The notes below the pieces were generated by a model. The model saw nothing but the letters and a program-made list of their open reading frames with translations. It was not told the origin of the DNA and searched no databases. From Schizophyllum amplum (taxonomy: Eukaryota > Basidiomycota > Agaricomycetes > Agaricales > Schizophyllaceae), in the NCBI GenBank assembly GCA_007026445.1, contig VDMD01000008.1, forward strand, positions 806,001 through 870,000: 64,000 nt of DNA. The letters run 5' to 3'. Below are positions 35,362-46,803 of this stretch, piece by piece; the first letter of the stretch is position 1, and each line of letters starts with the position of its first letter. The position numbers and the translations under genes were made by a program.

Positions 35362-35869
35362 CTAATATTGACTATGTTTCAATCAGAACGAGGGAAAGAA
35401 CGACAGCTCGCACACGCACCGCAAAGTTTCTAGCTTGGTTTGTCTCTGCTCGCAGCTGCAATCAGCCACAACGCAAGGTTCAAGTACCTGGCAGTAGACT
35501 GCCTCAGGGATAGAGCACCCGCAATCGAATTCGCCAAGTGAAGGCAAGCCGGTCGAGGTCAAGGTCGAGGTCAAGAAGAAGACAAGCGCCGATCGCGTCG
35601 CGCCGACCCAAAAGCGGAAAAGGCGCCGGGCGCTTACGCGCCCTTCTACCCTTGATACTTACGCGAAGTCGACTGTAGCGATTCAACGAAGAGGTATGCC
35701 AGCTACCAGACTTTAGCCAGAATACTATTCGCTGATCGTCCTACGAAACCAGACGCACACCCTGGAAGTTTTTGCAACATAACCTTCGATCCCGAGCAGC
35801 GTTGCGCTGAGCAGTACAGTAGACTCCGAAGAGGCGCGCGCAACCGTTCACTCACCTTCACCTCGAGTA
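35362..35869. other. Divergent intergenic region between F-box copies 2 and 3
   Basis: This 508-bp spacer separates two divergently transcribed F-box genes and should hold both promoters. A ggtcgaggtcaa-type hexamer (aggtcg/aggtca) is repeated four times at about 35549-35574. Confidence 0.55.
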
Positions 35870-37474
35870 ATGTCACAAAATTCGATGCTTGTCTCAGACT
35901 TGGCACAGAAGGACGCCGACTCTGATCGCGGGCTCCCTTGGTCGGGTGCTCCAGGTCGCGCGCCCATCCTGCTAAGTCCCGTGGTGAGCGCTGCGAACAC
36001 AAAATCCATATTTCGCCTACCTTCCGAAATTCTCTCGGAGCTCTTCCTGCACGCCCTTCCGGACCACTGGCCCTCCGCTCTCGCCGGACGACGGCCTCTA
36101 TATCTCGCGCAAGTCTGCAGACACTGGCGAGAGGTTGCTCGCCAAACACCGCAAATATGGTCCGCTATCACCATCAACGACGAGCAGAATCCACCGGCTA
36201 TGTACGAAGCGGAAATCATGGAGGAGCTGGCGAGGACGGGAGCGACGCCGCTGGCCGTATTCATCGACATGGCGAACGATGGAGACCATCTGGGATATCC
36301 CTCGAGATGGCCGCCCGGCTCTGTTTGGAAGGGGAGCGAGCGGGTATGGGATGCGTTATGTGCGCAGTCGCATAGGTGGTCGGCCTGCGGCTTGTACTTC
36401 CTCCCGCCCTCCGCCTTTGCTCCCAATCATCGTGTTACCTTCCCCCACCTTCGGCATATCGGGCTCGCGATGAACCCGCCCGATCCGGAGGTTGCTTGCT
36501 CCCTGCCACTGCACTTCTTCGCGGACGCGTTGCACGTGGACAGTCTGCAGCTTCACTACTGCCGCAAGCCGCCCTCGCGCCTAGTGCTACCGCCGACCTG
36601 GGCGCTTGCAGCGCTCAGCATCACCTTCAACGACGTCATATTCGACCAGGTCTTCCCGTTGCATCCCTGCATGCCCGTGATTATGTCGTCCAGCCGCACG
36701 CTACGCTCGCTGCGCCTGTCGAACCAGTTCTACGGTCGTTTCCCGCCTTTGAATGAACATGTGCTCTTCCCCGCGCTGGAGTACCTCTACCTCGACGACG
36801 CGGGCATACAAATATGCCGACTCATTGTCGCGCCCAACCTCAAAGGTGTCCGCCTGTCCGGGCGCACGGTGACGAGCGAGGACCTGGGGAACGAGATCAC
36901 GGCGTTCGAGATTCTCCTCGATCGCTCATCCGGCTGCCCGTCCCTTCAGCATCTGGAGATACGTGTCCTACGCGCGGTCAGCTTGTCCAGGCTGTTCATA
37001 CTCCTCGAGCGCCTGCCCTCGCTGCAGTACCTTCGGCTCTTCGGCGGCTACCTGCCGGAGAACGAGCATCACGCGTCGCCAATGGCACTCCGTATGCTCA
37101 CTCGTACTACCGACCCTGAGTCGTGCCGTTTTCTGCCCAACCTGATTAGGCTGCATATCGAAATTGGGCAGAACACGGCGTTACTCACGGACGAGTACTT
37201 GGTGCTGCTACGCGATATGCTGGCGTCTAGGGCGCGGCCTGCGTCAGCCATGGGGAAAGCTTCTGCGGCCGCCACGTCCCACGCTATCACGGCGATCCCA
37301 CTGAGCGCTGGTACGACATCTTCGTCAGACGCTATGAACACAGACACGGCACCGGCAACCCTGCGCGACTTCGTCAGCGACAAACTCGAGTTGCTGAAGG
37401 ACCTGCCGCCTGGTCTTCAGGGCTACCTGCAACCCGTGGAGTACGACAGCTATGGGGAGGTCTACAGGTACTAG
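35870..37474 (+). CDS. F-box protein with LRR-like C-terminus (copy 3)
   Basis: A single-exon gene of 534 aa starting MSQNSMLVSDLAQ. The F-box-like core lies at residues ~43-100: FRLPSEILSELFLHALPDHW, LYLAQVCRHWREVARQTPQIW. It is followed by a region characteristic of the family (SERVWDALCAQSHRWSACGL) that is also seen in copies 1, 2, 4 and the pseudogene. Leucine-rich segments follow (FPALEYLYLDDAGI, LQHLEIRVLRAVS, LPSLQYLRLF, FLPNLIRLHIEI). Unlike copies 1 and 2 the C-terminus is extended with an Ala/Thr/Ser-rich stretch and ends LQPVEYDSYGEVYRY. Divergent from copy 2. An SCF adaptor role is inferred from the family. Confidence 0.88.
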   Translation: MSQNSMLVSDLAQKDADSDRGLPWSGAPGRAPILLSPVVSAANTKSIFRLPSEILSELFLHALPDHWPSALAGRRPLYLAQVCRHWREVARQTPQIWSAITINDEQNPPAMYEAEIMEELARTGATPLAVFIDMANDGDHLGYPSRWPPGSVWKGSERVWDALCAQSHRWSACGLYFLPPSAFAPNHRVTFPHLRHIGLAMNPPDPEVACSLPLHFFADALHVDSLQLHYCRKPPSRLVLPPTWALAALSITFNDVIFDQVFPLHPCMPVIMSSSRTLRSLRLSNQFYGRFPPLNEHVLFPALEYLYLDDAGIQICRLIVAPNLKGVRLSGRTVTSEDLGNEITAFEILLDRSSGCPSLQHLEIRVLRAVSLSRLFILLERLPSLQYLRLFGGYLPENEHHASPMALRMLTRTTDPESCRFLPNLIRLHIEIGQNTALLTDEYLVLLRDMLASRARPASAMGKASAAATSHAITAIPLSAGTTSSSDAMNTDTAPATLRDFVSDKLELLKDLPPGLQGYLQPVEYDSYGEVYRY

Positions 37475-37896
37475 CACCTTGTTTTTGGCGCGAATGTGGA
37501 GGCGATCGGCGAAGGGGATGAAGGCTGTGCAGGCGGTTCAGGTTGTGTAGGAGATGAAGGACATCTGTATACTTACTGCGGCATTGGATACGCGTTCCCA
37601 GCTGCAGGATGATAGCATTGTTTGTGAAGGATATATACAAGGTCGTTGCTTGAGAAGCCACTCAAGAATGCGTGTGGACAATGTTCGTGTCGCACAACTC
37701 GCTGCTCGACTAGATTCGGACATGCTCTTCCTTTGCTCACGGAGAGCTCAGCCTGTTTTCTGTCGAGGTATGATTCGAATCCCCACAGCCGTACCCTCGG
37801 GCGATATCAGATCATGTTGCGGTACGAAAAAGTAGATAATCATTCAAGCAAAGATCGTCCTCAGTGTTACGTAGACAGCGGTTATGTAGCTGTCAT
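37475..37896. other. Intergenic between F-box copy 3 and fungalysin
   Basis: Convergent 3' flanks; no gene recognised. A TATA-like atatatac lies at about 37629-37636, but no coding frame follows. Confidence 0.5.
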
Positions 37897-40112
37897 TCAA
37901 GCAGTTATAGCGGGACGGCACCTTGCGGGAACAGAACTCTCGTCGATGTAGTTGGCGGCCTTGAGCCCAAGACCACGCGTGGCAAAGCTATGCCAGAGGA
38001 GGCAAAAGTGCCTTCCGGCGTATCTGTTCACGTCCGCCTGGATGAACGCGTCACGAGCATCGATAACTGCGGGTCTTTAAGCCAACATCAACACAGGAAG
38101 ACGCAGTGAACTCACAGGTCGGGTTGCACGGCTGAAGCGCCAGCCCGTCCATGTAGAGGTGCATGAAGACAACGTTTCCGGCGTCACTGGCAGCGTTGGT
38201 CTTGAAGTCTGCATCCCAGCCATCCCAGGAAACGAGCGTGAGGTACACGCCGTGTAGCATGTTCGCCCACACCTCCCCCACATTGTGTACCTCGAAAAGA
38301 TGGGTGACCGAGGAATAGCGCAGCGGGTTCGTGACGTTCGAGACGGAATAGGGGTACCTGCGCAGCCCGTTGGGGTTGCCGGTCGCGAATGCGCCTATAA
38401 CGAAGTCGGTGACGGCGTTGCTGTCCCAATGGATCCATTCAGCCATGGCGTCGGACCAACCCTCGCTCAGGCCCGCAGCTTCGAAAGTGCTGACGCAGCG
38501 ACCCGTGCCACCGCCTGTGAGGCGGCCCACGATGCCATGCGCGCCCTCATGAATGAGGAAGTCGTTCTGGACATCACCGTCGACGTTTGGCTGAAGGGGG
38601 AGTCGGGACGGATAAAAGAGCTTGCATTTAGACGGCTACGGTTGTATGGCCCATGTGCCCATAAGGCATGAGCCAGGCTGCCCGTCGGGCGGCGTGGCGA
38701 AGTTGGCGTCGTTGATAAAGCGGAAGTCTTGCACAGAGACGAGCTGCAACAAAGACGTTCATGAGGATCTCGTTTGCATCAGAATATGGTGTACGCACGA
38801 TGCGATCTCCCTCCGCGCCGCCCTTGTCGAAGTTACGAAGCTGGAAGTTGAAGGCCGACTCAGTGAACCCATAACTTTGTTTATGGTAAGAAAAGTGGGC
38901 AACATAGATGGAGGACGATGCTCACACATAGCTGACGTCGTGGAGAGTGTTGAAGGCGTAGAACGCGTTGACGGTGGCCGCCTTGACGTTGTCGTCGTCC
39001 GTCGGCGCGGCGTCAATGTCGTACGCGTAGTCGAATGAAAGATCTTCGGCGCTTTGCAAGGCTGTACCGGAGACCAGCGAATAAGCAAAGACATTGTTGC
39101 CGCTGAAGGTATGCGTTAGAAAATTATGTCGGACAAAGGTCAAAGACTGACGAGGTATCGTTGCTTTCAAAGCCGCTTCCGTCACCATGCCAGCCGTAGG
39201 GGGAAGTCGCAATGTTGGCCGGGTCATAGATCGTCTGAAGGCCCTGCGTTGGGTCCTGGTGGTTGATGGGGACAACGGTGTATGCGGCGTCAGCGACGAA
39301 GTCGGTGACCGAGACAAGCTCGCCGGAGTGCGCATCGACTATCGCCTCGTACCACGCGTTGGTATCCTCATTCCGGATCTGCACAACGTGTACGAGTGCG
39401 ACACTCCCATCCGCTCTCGCGAGATACTCGAAGCTGGAGTGATCATTGAAATTTCCTCCCAGCTGGGCCTCCACTTCGCTGATGAACGAATCAATATCGA
39501 CCGATGGCGTCGACGGCGCAATATTATCTGTAATTTAACCTTGTCAGTCTACGGTAGTCATCCTATACTGACTGACGCATACCTGTAGGCACGAATGAAT
39601 GACCAAAGGACACGACCTTGTCGTCCTTGAATGCGACGTTGGCAACAGCGTTGACGAAGGGCACATTATCCTATCAAGATGAGGACCACAGATGCTCCCG
39701 AAGCATGAGACAACTTACGTGGGTCTGGCGCAAGTATCCAAAGTGGCCAGAAGCGCCTTCGTAGCCGGACCTGAAGTCGACAGCGGCCTCGTCCACGCCG
39801 ATCTGGGCCGCAACGAAGGCGACCGACGTCGACTCGATGCCATCGCGCCTCACGCGCGCGGCGTGATCATCGTCCAATCCCTCACCAAACGTCTGGAGAC
39901 ATGATCAATATACACAAACTGCAAGTGCGTGACTGCGGCCATACCTTGTATGTTGTAGGAGGGTGGTACGACTCGACCGTGAAGGAGCGACCGATCTGGT
40001 GGATACGATGCGTACTGTAACTCGACGGAGACACCCAGGGCGTCGCGCCCGTGACGGACGAGCACGCCAGAGCCAGGACGACGGTCGTGGAGAACCTATC
40101 GAAGGAAAACAT
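37897..40112 (-). CDS. M36 fungalysin secreted metalloprotease
   Basis: Multi-exon minus-strand gene starting at the ATG of MFSFDRFSTTVVLALACSSV, a clear signal peptide. A propeptide with FTP-like features follows (SFTVESYHPPTTYK), and EDTNAWYEAIVDAHSGELVS is typical of the fungalysin/thermolysin propeptide. The mature enzyme contains GNNVFAY, GFTESAFNFQLRNFD, NFATPPDG and the catalytic zinc motif HEGAH (HExxH), followed by GIVGRLTGGGTGRC and the glutamate ligand in LSEGWSDAMAEW. The last intron joins CNPT to FIDARDAFIQAD. The protein ends SSVPARCRPAITA at a TGA (37897-37899). Extracellular peptide degradation is the expected role. One junction, just before the HExxH exon near 38640-38590, does not close with a standard GT-AG intron (see findings), so a mutation or unusual intron is possible. 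Confidence 0.88.
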
Positions 40113-40192
40113 GTTTCTGGGAGCGAGGGGGTTGCCGAGAGGACGACGAAGCAAGGCAAGCTTCCTGCAGAGGTGAACCACTGGCACCTCGA

Positions 40193-40200
40193 CTTTTATA
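40193..40200 (-). promoter_or_regulatory. TATA box of the fungalysin gene
   Basis: tataaaag on the minus strand lies about 80 bp upstream of the fungalysin start codon. Confidence 0.65.
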
Positions 40201-41513
40201 CGTGCTCGACGCAAGCCAGATGGCGCCGCGACGCAAAGGGAAAGGATTTGGGGCACGTAAACACGACCGCATCAAGTGCGCTTTGCCGGGAATTCAATGG
40301 AGGACACGTCGAACGTGATCCATATAAGCACCATATAAGCGCCAGATCGTGCCAGGTAGGTAGGTGTATCACGATGCACCGCTAGTGTCCGGGCGTGACA
40401 CTGAAGCAGCGGAAGCCGTGTGGAGAGATCTGCTCGAATATTCTGTCAATACACAAAGAAATGCAGGCCAAGATATACAGTACGCACATGGCAGGCCGAC
40501 ATGCACGCCAACTGATATCCGCATGACCTTCAGGCTCCCTCGCAGTTTGCTACGGTCGCCCGCTGCGATCCCGGAGACTGTGGACCAGCCCCCGGAAGAG
40601 ACATCCCTCCAACGCGTCTTCTGAAGCGCGGGTAAGTCGGCACGTACGCAATATTGACTGCCCGCGCATGCAACGACTGCGCCGGCCGGTGGAAAGAGGG
40701 GACAGCTTGACACCCGCGTACAATCAGTGCAGCTGGTAGTAGTCATACCGCATGCACTAGAAACTGAGAGGGAGGCCATCTTACCAAGACCCGGCGATAC
40801 AACAGGATTGGAGGTCAGATGCGAAGGTCTCAGGGACCTTCCGACAGGCCAGGGTGAATATGGTGCTGCAGGCCAGCCCTTCTACCTAGATGACGCCGCG
40901 TCAGACTCATCGTCAACAGTGACCATGTCAAACGTTCACTCACGCTCAGCATACTCAGTCGTGCATTGTCAGCAGAGAGACCATTGCCAGTGCCCTACCA
41001 CTGCGGCCGCATCGTTCGCCTTCTGACACGCACGTATACCTGCAATTTCCGAGAGCATTCCTTCGTCGAATCATCCTTTCTTCTCATACGACGGACGGAT
41101 AGCGCAGGCCAGTCAGATTTGTCCGCAGTTCCTGGGAGTAGGCACGACGAGCCGCATCTGCCGCTCGAGATGATGCCCTTGACGCGATTGATATCCTGAA
41201 TCGAATCCTGCAATGCAGGACTTTCGTCGCCGAAGGTCGGCATCTTCCGCGCGTCCGCTTCCGGTTTTTATGGTCCTCCACGCGTCACAGAACAGTCGGT
41301 AGCACGTAGGCCATACATCGAATCGACGTGACAGCATCAGATAGTTCGAAAGCAAAGATAAATGTGCCATAAATTTGACTGCTACCTTCCGTCGTCCACA
41401 GGTCAAGGTGAGTACCAGGCTGCTTGGCTCGACTGAGGAATTGCCGCTTCAGGTTTCGCGACGCAGTGTAGCTGCTGTCACCTACGATACGGTGTAAGTT
41501 CAGAGGTGCGCAA
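40201..41513. other. Intergenic, no gene recognised
   Basis: Promoter-distal region of the fungalysin and 3' flank of the F-box pseudogene. A duplicated ccatataagc motif lies at 40319-40338. Minus-strand frames at 41113-41572 show no known domain and may be decayed coding sequence. Confidence 0.45.
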
Positions 41514-43202
41514 TCATGAGTAGGTGCATACATACCAAGGATAAGACACGCTCGAGTCGAGAGAAGCTGCAACGGCTACAACGGTGATTCGACTTCGCAG
41601 GATCCCCATTTCAGACTCCCCGTCTTCCGCTAGCCACCTCCGAGGGTAGCTGTAACCTATAGCGTCTGTCGAAAACCTTTCGAGACGGGCGAGAGCTACT
41701 CCATGCACTACACGACTTCGTGTTCTCGACACAACGATGTCTCGCAATGCATCTCGATAATCTTCATTTTCCTCTTCATATGGTGTGCCGCCAACGTCGA
41801 AGGTTAATCGCAATAAGTTGGGGAGCAGTGTCGTGGTTCGACGTGTGCCTCCATCTGGCGTGAGCGCGCATCCGTTTCGCGAGAGTGCGTCCGCGACCTC
41901 GGGTGATATCAACGAGTCGTCGCCGATCTCTGTATCTTCGGTGTGGGACAATCTTAGATCGGTAACCTGAGGAACGTCGCGCAGACAGTCGATGACTTGG
42001 TATGAGGGTGCACGTAGCTCCACTAAGAAAGGGAGCGAAGTGACGGGCAGCCAGATGAGTTCTGCAGGAATTCCTGAAATATAGGAAGTGCGTCGATCTC
42101 AAGATCTGGGAATGATGACAGCGTCGCGGTTTGCAGATGGGGTGCCTGGATGTAGAGGCACAAGGAGGTCGCGCTGTCGTCAGGCGGAGTTCCTTAGGGC
42201 AGGGAACGTTGTCGGGCCTCGATTAGCAGGCAAGGGTCCAGCCTTGTCTGCCGAAACTATGAGTTTGCGCAACGTACAGCTGCAAGCCAAGATGGCCTCG
42301 AAACATGGCATCAGAGGCGGTGTAAAGCTGCCAATTGCGGAGTAGTCGCCGCAGGTAATCGTGAGCTCGGTGATTTTCCACGTCGGCGGCAGCGAGAGAT
42401 TGATGGGGGTGGTGAGATAGCAAACATGGAGAGTAGTGACCTTCGACGCATTCTGAAATATATGAAGGGGAATTACATGCGCTCCATCCTGCTCCTCGTC
42501 GTCCAGCGCGATACTGAGAGATCGAAGGGCAGGGAAGGCGTACTCCGCAGCCACGGAGTAAGCATTTGACGGTATCTGGTCAAGACACACGCGACGCCAT
42601 CTGTGGCTCTGCGTACACAGGAGGGCCCACGCTTCGTCGCTCCAAGTGTCGTCGCGCGTAGGACCGTACGACCATAGGCGATTGTGAAAGGGAGCGGACA
42701 TGTCAATGGTCAGATCCAATGGGGCTTGAGCGGTTTTGTCGAGTTCCGCCTTCACAGCTGCGGTGCGCTTTGCAATGGGATTGGACACAGCGAACTTCAA
42801 TGTCGTCCATATTCGTGGCGTGTTCAAAGCGACGGCGCGCCATGAGGAGCACACGCTCGCGATGTTGAGACACCTCTTGCCTGCGTATTTGTTTGCCCAG
42901 TCCTCCGGTAACGCGAGTACGAAGATTTCGGAAGCATCTCAAGGGGAGGCGGCGAGACGGGGAGACGAGGGCGTGATGCACGCTGAGTTGGGCTTGTATT
43001 CGGTGCTTCTGCTGCCGAAGTGCGATATTTCGGCATCAATCTCGTTCTCGAGTGTCGCAGTTCTTCGGCCTTCTCCATGATAATAACGGCGTCTCGATTG
43101 CAGGACATAAGTGGCACGATGGAGGGATATGTTCGCGATCAAGCGGGCGCTTTCGAGCGCGGCGTCAAGAGTTGTGGCCCGCATAAGTAGCTTAAGGGCC
43201 AT
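41514..43202 (-). pseudogene. Frameshifted F-box/LRR gene copy
   Basis: The minus strand reads as a member of the local F-box family but jumps between frames at least five times. The N-terminal ATTLDAALESARLIANISLH (from the ATG at 43202) breaks near 43112. CNRDAVIIMEKAEELRHS is in a second frame and ENEIDAEISHFG returns to the first. HHALVSPSRRLPL is in a third, and after several indels near 42930 SEIFVLALPEDWANKYAGKR continues. A long clean stretch follows (VCSSWRAVALNTPRIW, EAWALLCTQSHRWRRVCL, FPALRSLSIAL), then a break near 42185. The last segment (VIDCLRDVPQVTDLRLSH, LLPNLLRLTFDV, VVHGVALARLERFS) is again in another frame. Introns cannot explain the pattern because the intact paralogs have none and consensus sites are missing. 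It is a decaying copy of the same family. Confidence 0.85.
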
Positions 43203-43674
43203 GATTAGACGGCAAGCTCGGAGGCGATATATAACCACACACCAGCTACTTACTCTCCAGCTACAGATATGTGAATGCAGGATCGGTGTTGTGAACGCGA
43301 GTCCTACTGAGATAGAAGTCGGAGAAGACGATGAGAGCAAAAGCAGCACTCACGGGGTTGTCGGTCGCTTGAATCACGAGGTGTAGCCAGTTTCTTCCCT
43401 TACGACGCAGCAGATAGACACAAAGACTGCGTTTGGCGTTGGAATCCCTGCAGAAAGACGCCGAAGTTCCAAACAGCGAAGCAGGAGTGAAGTGGCCAGT
43501 CAAGACGCGTTACTTACAAACGCGTTACGCGCCCGATCGTGATTCTAATGCGCGTGACGTCACATGTAATGCACGTGGCCATCCAGCATCACTGCCTCCC
43601 ACTGCCAGTCCATCCCAGAGTCATCTCACGCTTTTCCTCACTCTTTATCCTCCATTGCGAGGACGAAACCTACC
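43203..43674. other. Intergenic
   Basis: A 472-bp spacer between the F-box pseudogene and the DUF985 gene; contains cgttac/acgcgttac short repeats near 43508-43526 but no recognisable gene. Confidence 0.5.
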
Positions 43675-44191
43675 ATGGCGACCACCCGCTCCGCAAAAGA
43701 TGTCATCGCTGCTCTGAATCTTGTCCCGCACCCGGAAAAGGGCTACTTCATCGAGACGTTCCGAGATGCCCATCTCTCGTCCGACAAGCGATCGTATGGC
43801 ACCTGCATCTACTATCTTCTCGAGGGCGAGAGCGGCCTCTCGCACTGGCACCGTGTGCTCGACGCCACGGAGGTCTGGCACTACTACGCCGGCGCTCCAT
43901 TGCAGCTTTCTCTGTCCTGGGACGATGGCAAGCCGGTGAGAAACGTGGTGCTGGGCAACGACCTCTGGAATGTGCGTGCATATCCCCTCGCAAGTTTGTC
44001 AAGAAATGCCAATACTTACATCCGAATCAGGGCCAGAGACCTCAAGTTATTGTTGAGGTGGGGGAGTGGCAGCACGCACTCAGCCTGGGGAGTGGACGCT
44101 GGTAGGGTGCACTGTGTCGCCCGCGTTCACGATGGAGTCTTTCGAAATGGCCAAGGAGGGTTGGGAGCCCCGCGGAGCGGTAAGCTCCTAA
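43675..44191 (+). CDS. DUF985 cupin-like protein, apparent one-base frameshift
   Basis: Exon 1 (43675-43971) starts MATTRSAKDVIAALNLVPHP and contains the DUF985/cupin_5 hallmarks EKGYFIETFRD, TCIYYLLEGESGLSHWHRVL and EVWHYYAGAPLQLSL. A GTGCGT...CAG intron (43972-44030) leads to exon 2, GQRPQVIVEVGEWQHALSLG. Here the frame breaks at a run of four Gs (44087-44090). In the annotated frame a TAG follows at 44103-44105. In the adjacent frame the expected family continuation (TLVGCTVSPAFTMESFEMA) runs to a TAA at 44189-44191. No GT-AG intron can bridge this. It is either a young pseudogene or a single-base error in the assembly. The family has a cupin beta-barrel; its biochemical role is poorly defined. 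Confidence 0.8.
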
Positions 44192-45385
44192 TCTGACAGG
44201 ACTTTGAGCGTCAGCGCCAGCGCATCTGCTCCTGCAGCCATCATGCCTATCGACTCTGTTGTACGTCTTCTAAAGACCGCTGCTACCAGCGGCAACATCG
44301 AGAGATTTGGCTCTACGCACGCCCCTTCAGTATGGCCAGATGCGCGACTTGGTCAATCGAGAGATTGCAAGCGCTGCGAGCCTGAGAGATCATCGATTAT
44401 CAGCTGCATTTCGCAGGATCTGATTCTCTCTCGATCCTTTTTTGGAGACCACCCACGGAGGACACGCTGCGCGAACGTTTGGACTGGATCGGCCAGGCGA
44501 CCCTGCAGATATCCTTGAAGTTGAGGCTCCGTTGCAATGGATCCCGAGTGCTCGTTCCCGACCTGTTATTTGGTGATTCTCCTACATAAGCAGTCTCACA
44601 GATGGGAGCGCATGCGTCAGACTCAGAGGGGCAGCGCTTGCAGTCTCAACATGGCCGCGCGGGCCTTACGCTACTGATAAGTATGTCCAAGTTCGCGCGC
44701 GACCGTAGAAGCTTACAGCGGTCAAGATGACGTGGACAAATTTCCCTCTATAATGCTACTACGCCTACTCGGACGAGCATTTGCCTTGCAGACGGGCTGG
44801 AGTACCTGGCGGTGCCTTCGCTCGCCATCGCCTTCCAGCCTTCCTCATTGGCACTGAACAATGGACGCGTCTTGCTTGGTCTTGTTTGGCATCCCTATCT
44901 CCCAGGCCTCGCGGCCGCGTTCCTCGGGGAAGCGGCGAAGTCTTTCGCGTCCGTCGTCTGGAAAGACAGCTACAATACACCAGCAATAAAAAGTGCCGGG
45001 CGACGTTCCCGAGGCCATCGAGCGCGACGATGGGACCAGCCACATGACACATCCCGATCATGTCAAACACGGCTCACTCCCCGTCTTCACCGTCTCTGTT
45101 GAGTAAAATCTCTATTCTCGGGGGCGACAGAGTCGCGCCCTTCGCGTATGGCACGGAAGACTGCCCAATCGTGATGCTCGCGGTGCCATGAAGAGCGTGA
45201 GATGGGGAGCGTCAGAGCGCGTGAGTCAGCTGGGTACGTCCCCGACTCTTTGTATAAAGAGATCGACCCTGATCGCAGTTAGGTTACTTCCTGGTACCGC
45301 TGCCGCTAGTCTTCCCTTTTCTTCTTGCAAACCACCACAGTACCCAGTCCGTATCCTTTCCTCCATCCCACCACAGTAGCGCGGC
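44192..45385. other. Intergenic with coding-like fragments
   Basis: No complete gene is recognised. Several short plus-strand stretches look coding-like but sit in different frames: YGQMRDLVNREIASAASLRD (around 44333-44392), DRPGDPADILEVEAPLQWIP (around 44490-44550) and EYLAVPSLAIAFQPSSLALN (around 44800-44860). They may be remnants of a decayed gene that I cannot name. Confidence 0.4.
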
Positions 45386-46474
45386 ATGTCTTGCCCCAAT
45401 TGCGTGCGAGGCGTCGTCCTCCCCGGCGAGCCGGAAGGGACTATGCGCACCGACCTGGACGCGTATCTCGCGTCGCCGAACAAGTCTGGCGACCAGTGGA
45501 CACCGTCTACGCACGCCGTCGTCCTGTTGACCGACATCTTCGGTCTCAAGCTCGTCAACTGCAAAATTATGGCCGACCGCTTCTCTCGCGAGCTTGGATG
45601 CGACGTATGGGTTCCGAATATCTTCGATCGTGCGTATCTTCTGCAGTTCGTGGCGGCCATGTTGGACTAACGCTTTCCATGTAGCGGAGGCGCCTGTGGG
45701 TGTGGACGAACTCGAGCTGCCGGATAGGGCGGGCGTAAAGATGTCGTGGGGGGCGATCTTCAGGCTAGTCTGGATTGCGGCCACCCGGTTGCCTACCGTA
45801 CTACGCAACACGCCAACCAAGGCGTCTGCGCGGGCGGAGCAGGTATGTATACATTCTCACGTGGCCTATCGTTCCTTCCAGACTGACGATCTGCTGCAGT
45901 TCATTGAGCGCATTCGCAGCGACTACAAGTACACCGGCGTTGGCGCGGTAGGGTGAGTAGCCTCAGAATTATATTTTTCAGGTTTCTTATCATATCGTTT
46001 CTTACAGGTACTGCTTCGGTGGGAGCGTGGTGTACAAGATCGCTTCGACCAGTCTCGTTGAGACTGCAGTCGTCGCGCATCCAGGTGGATTCTCGGACGA
46101 GCAGGTGAAAGCAATAAGAGTACCGATCTCGTGGGCACTTGCCGAAGGTACGTGTGCTAGCTTCGTACTGCAATGCCTGGGAGCTGACTGGACGCGCGAA
46201 GACGACCATGGTATTCCGCAGAAGAAGGCCGACCAAGCTGAAGCGCTCTTCGCTGAGCGCAAAGGCAAGGAAGGCTACGTCGATTACGAGTTCAAGGTAT
46301 ACCCAGGTCAGTGCATTATTGTCTTTTCCCTCTACATGGTGCTGACCCTTCGACTCAGGCACCGCGCACGGCTTTGCTGCGCGACCCAATCTTGCAGTAC
46401 CGGAAGTGAAGGCGGGGTACGAGGGCGCCTTTGAGCAAGCGGTTGGGTGGTTCAAGAAGACGTTGACTACGTAG
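45386..46474 (+). CDS. Dienelactone hydrolase family protein
   Basis: Six exons (45386-45629, 45685-45842, 45900-45952, 46008-46147, 46202-46306, 46359-46474) encode 271 aa. The start MSCPNCVRGVVLPGEPEGTM is typical of fungal members. TDIFGLKLVNCKIMADRF and CDVWVPNIFD form the first half of the alpha/beta-hydrolase fold. GAVGYCFGGS carries the nucleophile cysteine of dienelactone hydrolases (GxCxG), PISWALAEDDHG contributes the acidic residue region, and YPGTAHGFAARPN the catalytic histidine. All introns are GT-AG and all junctions keep the frame. The family hydrolyses dienelactones in aromatic degradation, but fungal paralogs are diverse and the substrate here is unknown. Confidence 0.94.
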
Positions 46475-46803
46475 TGCTCTGTCCTTATCATTCATCGTGT
46501 CTTTCCGTAACTTCGAGTACGTTCCACCACTATACCTGCGCCTATAACCTAGTAGCAGTCTTCGAAAAGTGAGACTGCACTTGGACTGCACTTACGAACT
46601 CCTCAGTCTATCGGCGTATCGGTCCGCTTCCCTGCTTGGTCGTAATTACGTGTGTTTGTCATGGCCTGTCATTGTGGACACGCTGACCAGCTTCCTTCAC
46701 CAGGCCCGCGTCTGACCCATCTTCAAAGGCCATAGGTTTGACCAGCAAAAGGACTGGCGCTTAACTTTCTTTTCAAGCCTCAAGGAAGGAACCGGGGTGT
46801 TAT
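46475..46803. other. Intergenic
   Basis: A 329-bp spacer between the dienelactone hydrolase and F-box copy 4; nothing recognised. Confidence 0.5.

Noticed and set aside
37760..37800. tRNA-like T-arm (gattcgaatcccc)
   Set aside because: The flanking bases do not pair into a T-stem and no D-arm, anticodon arm or acceptor stem could be drawn.
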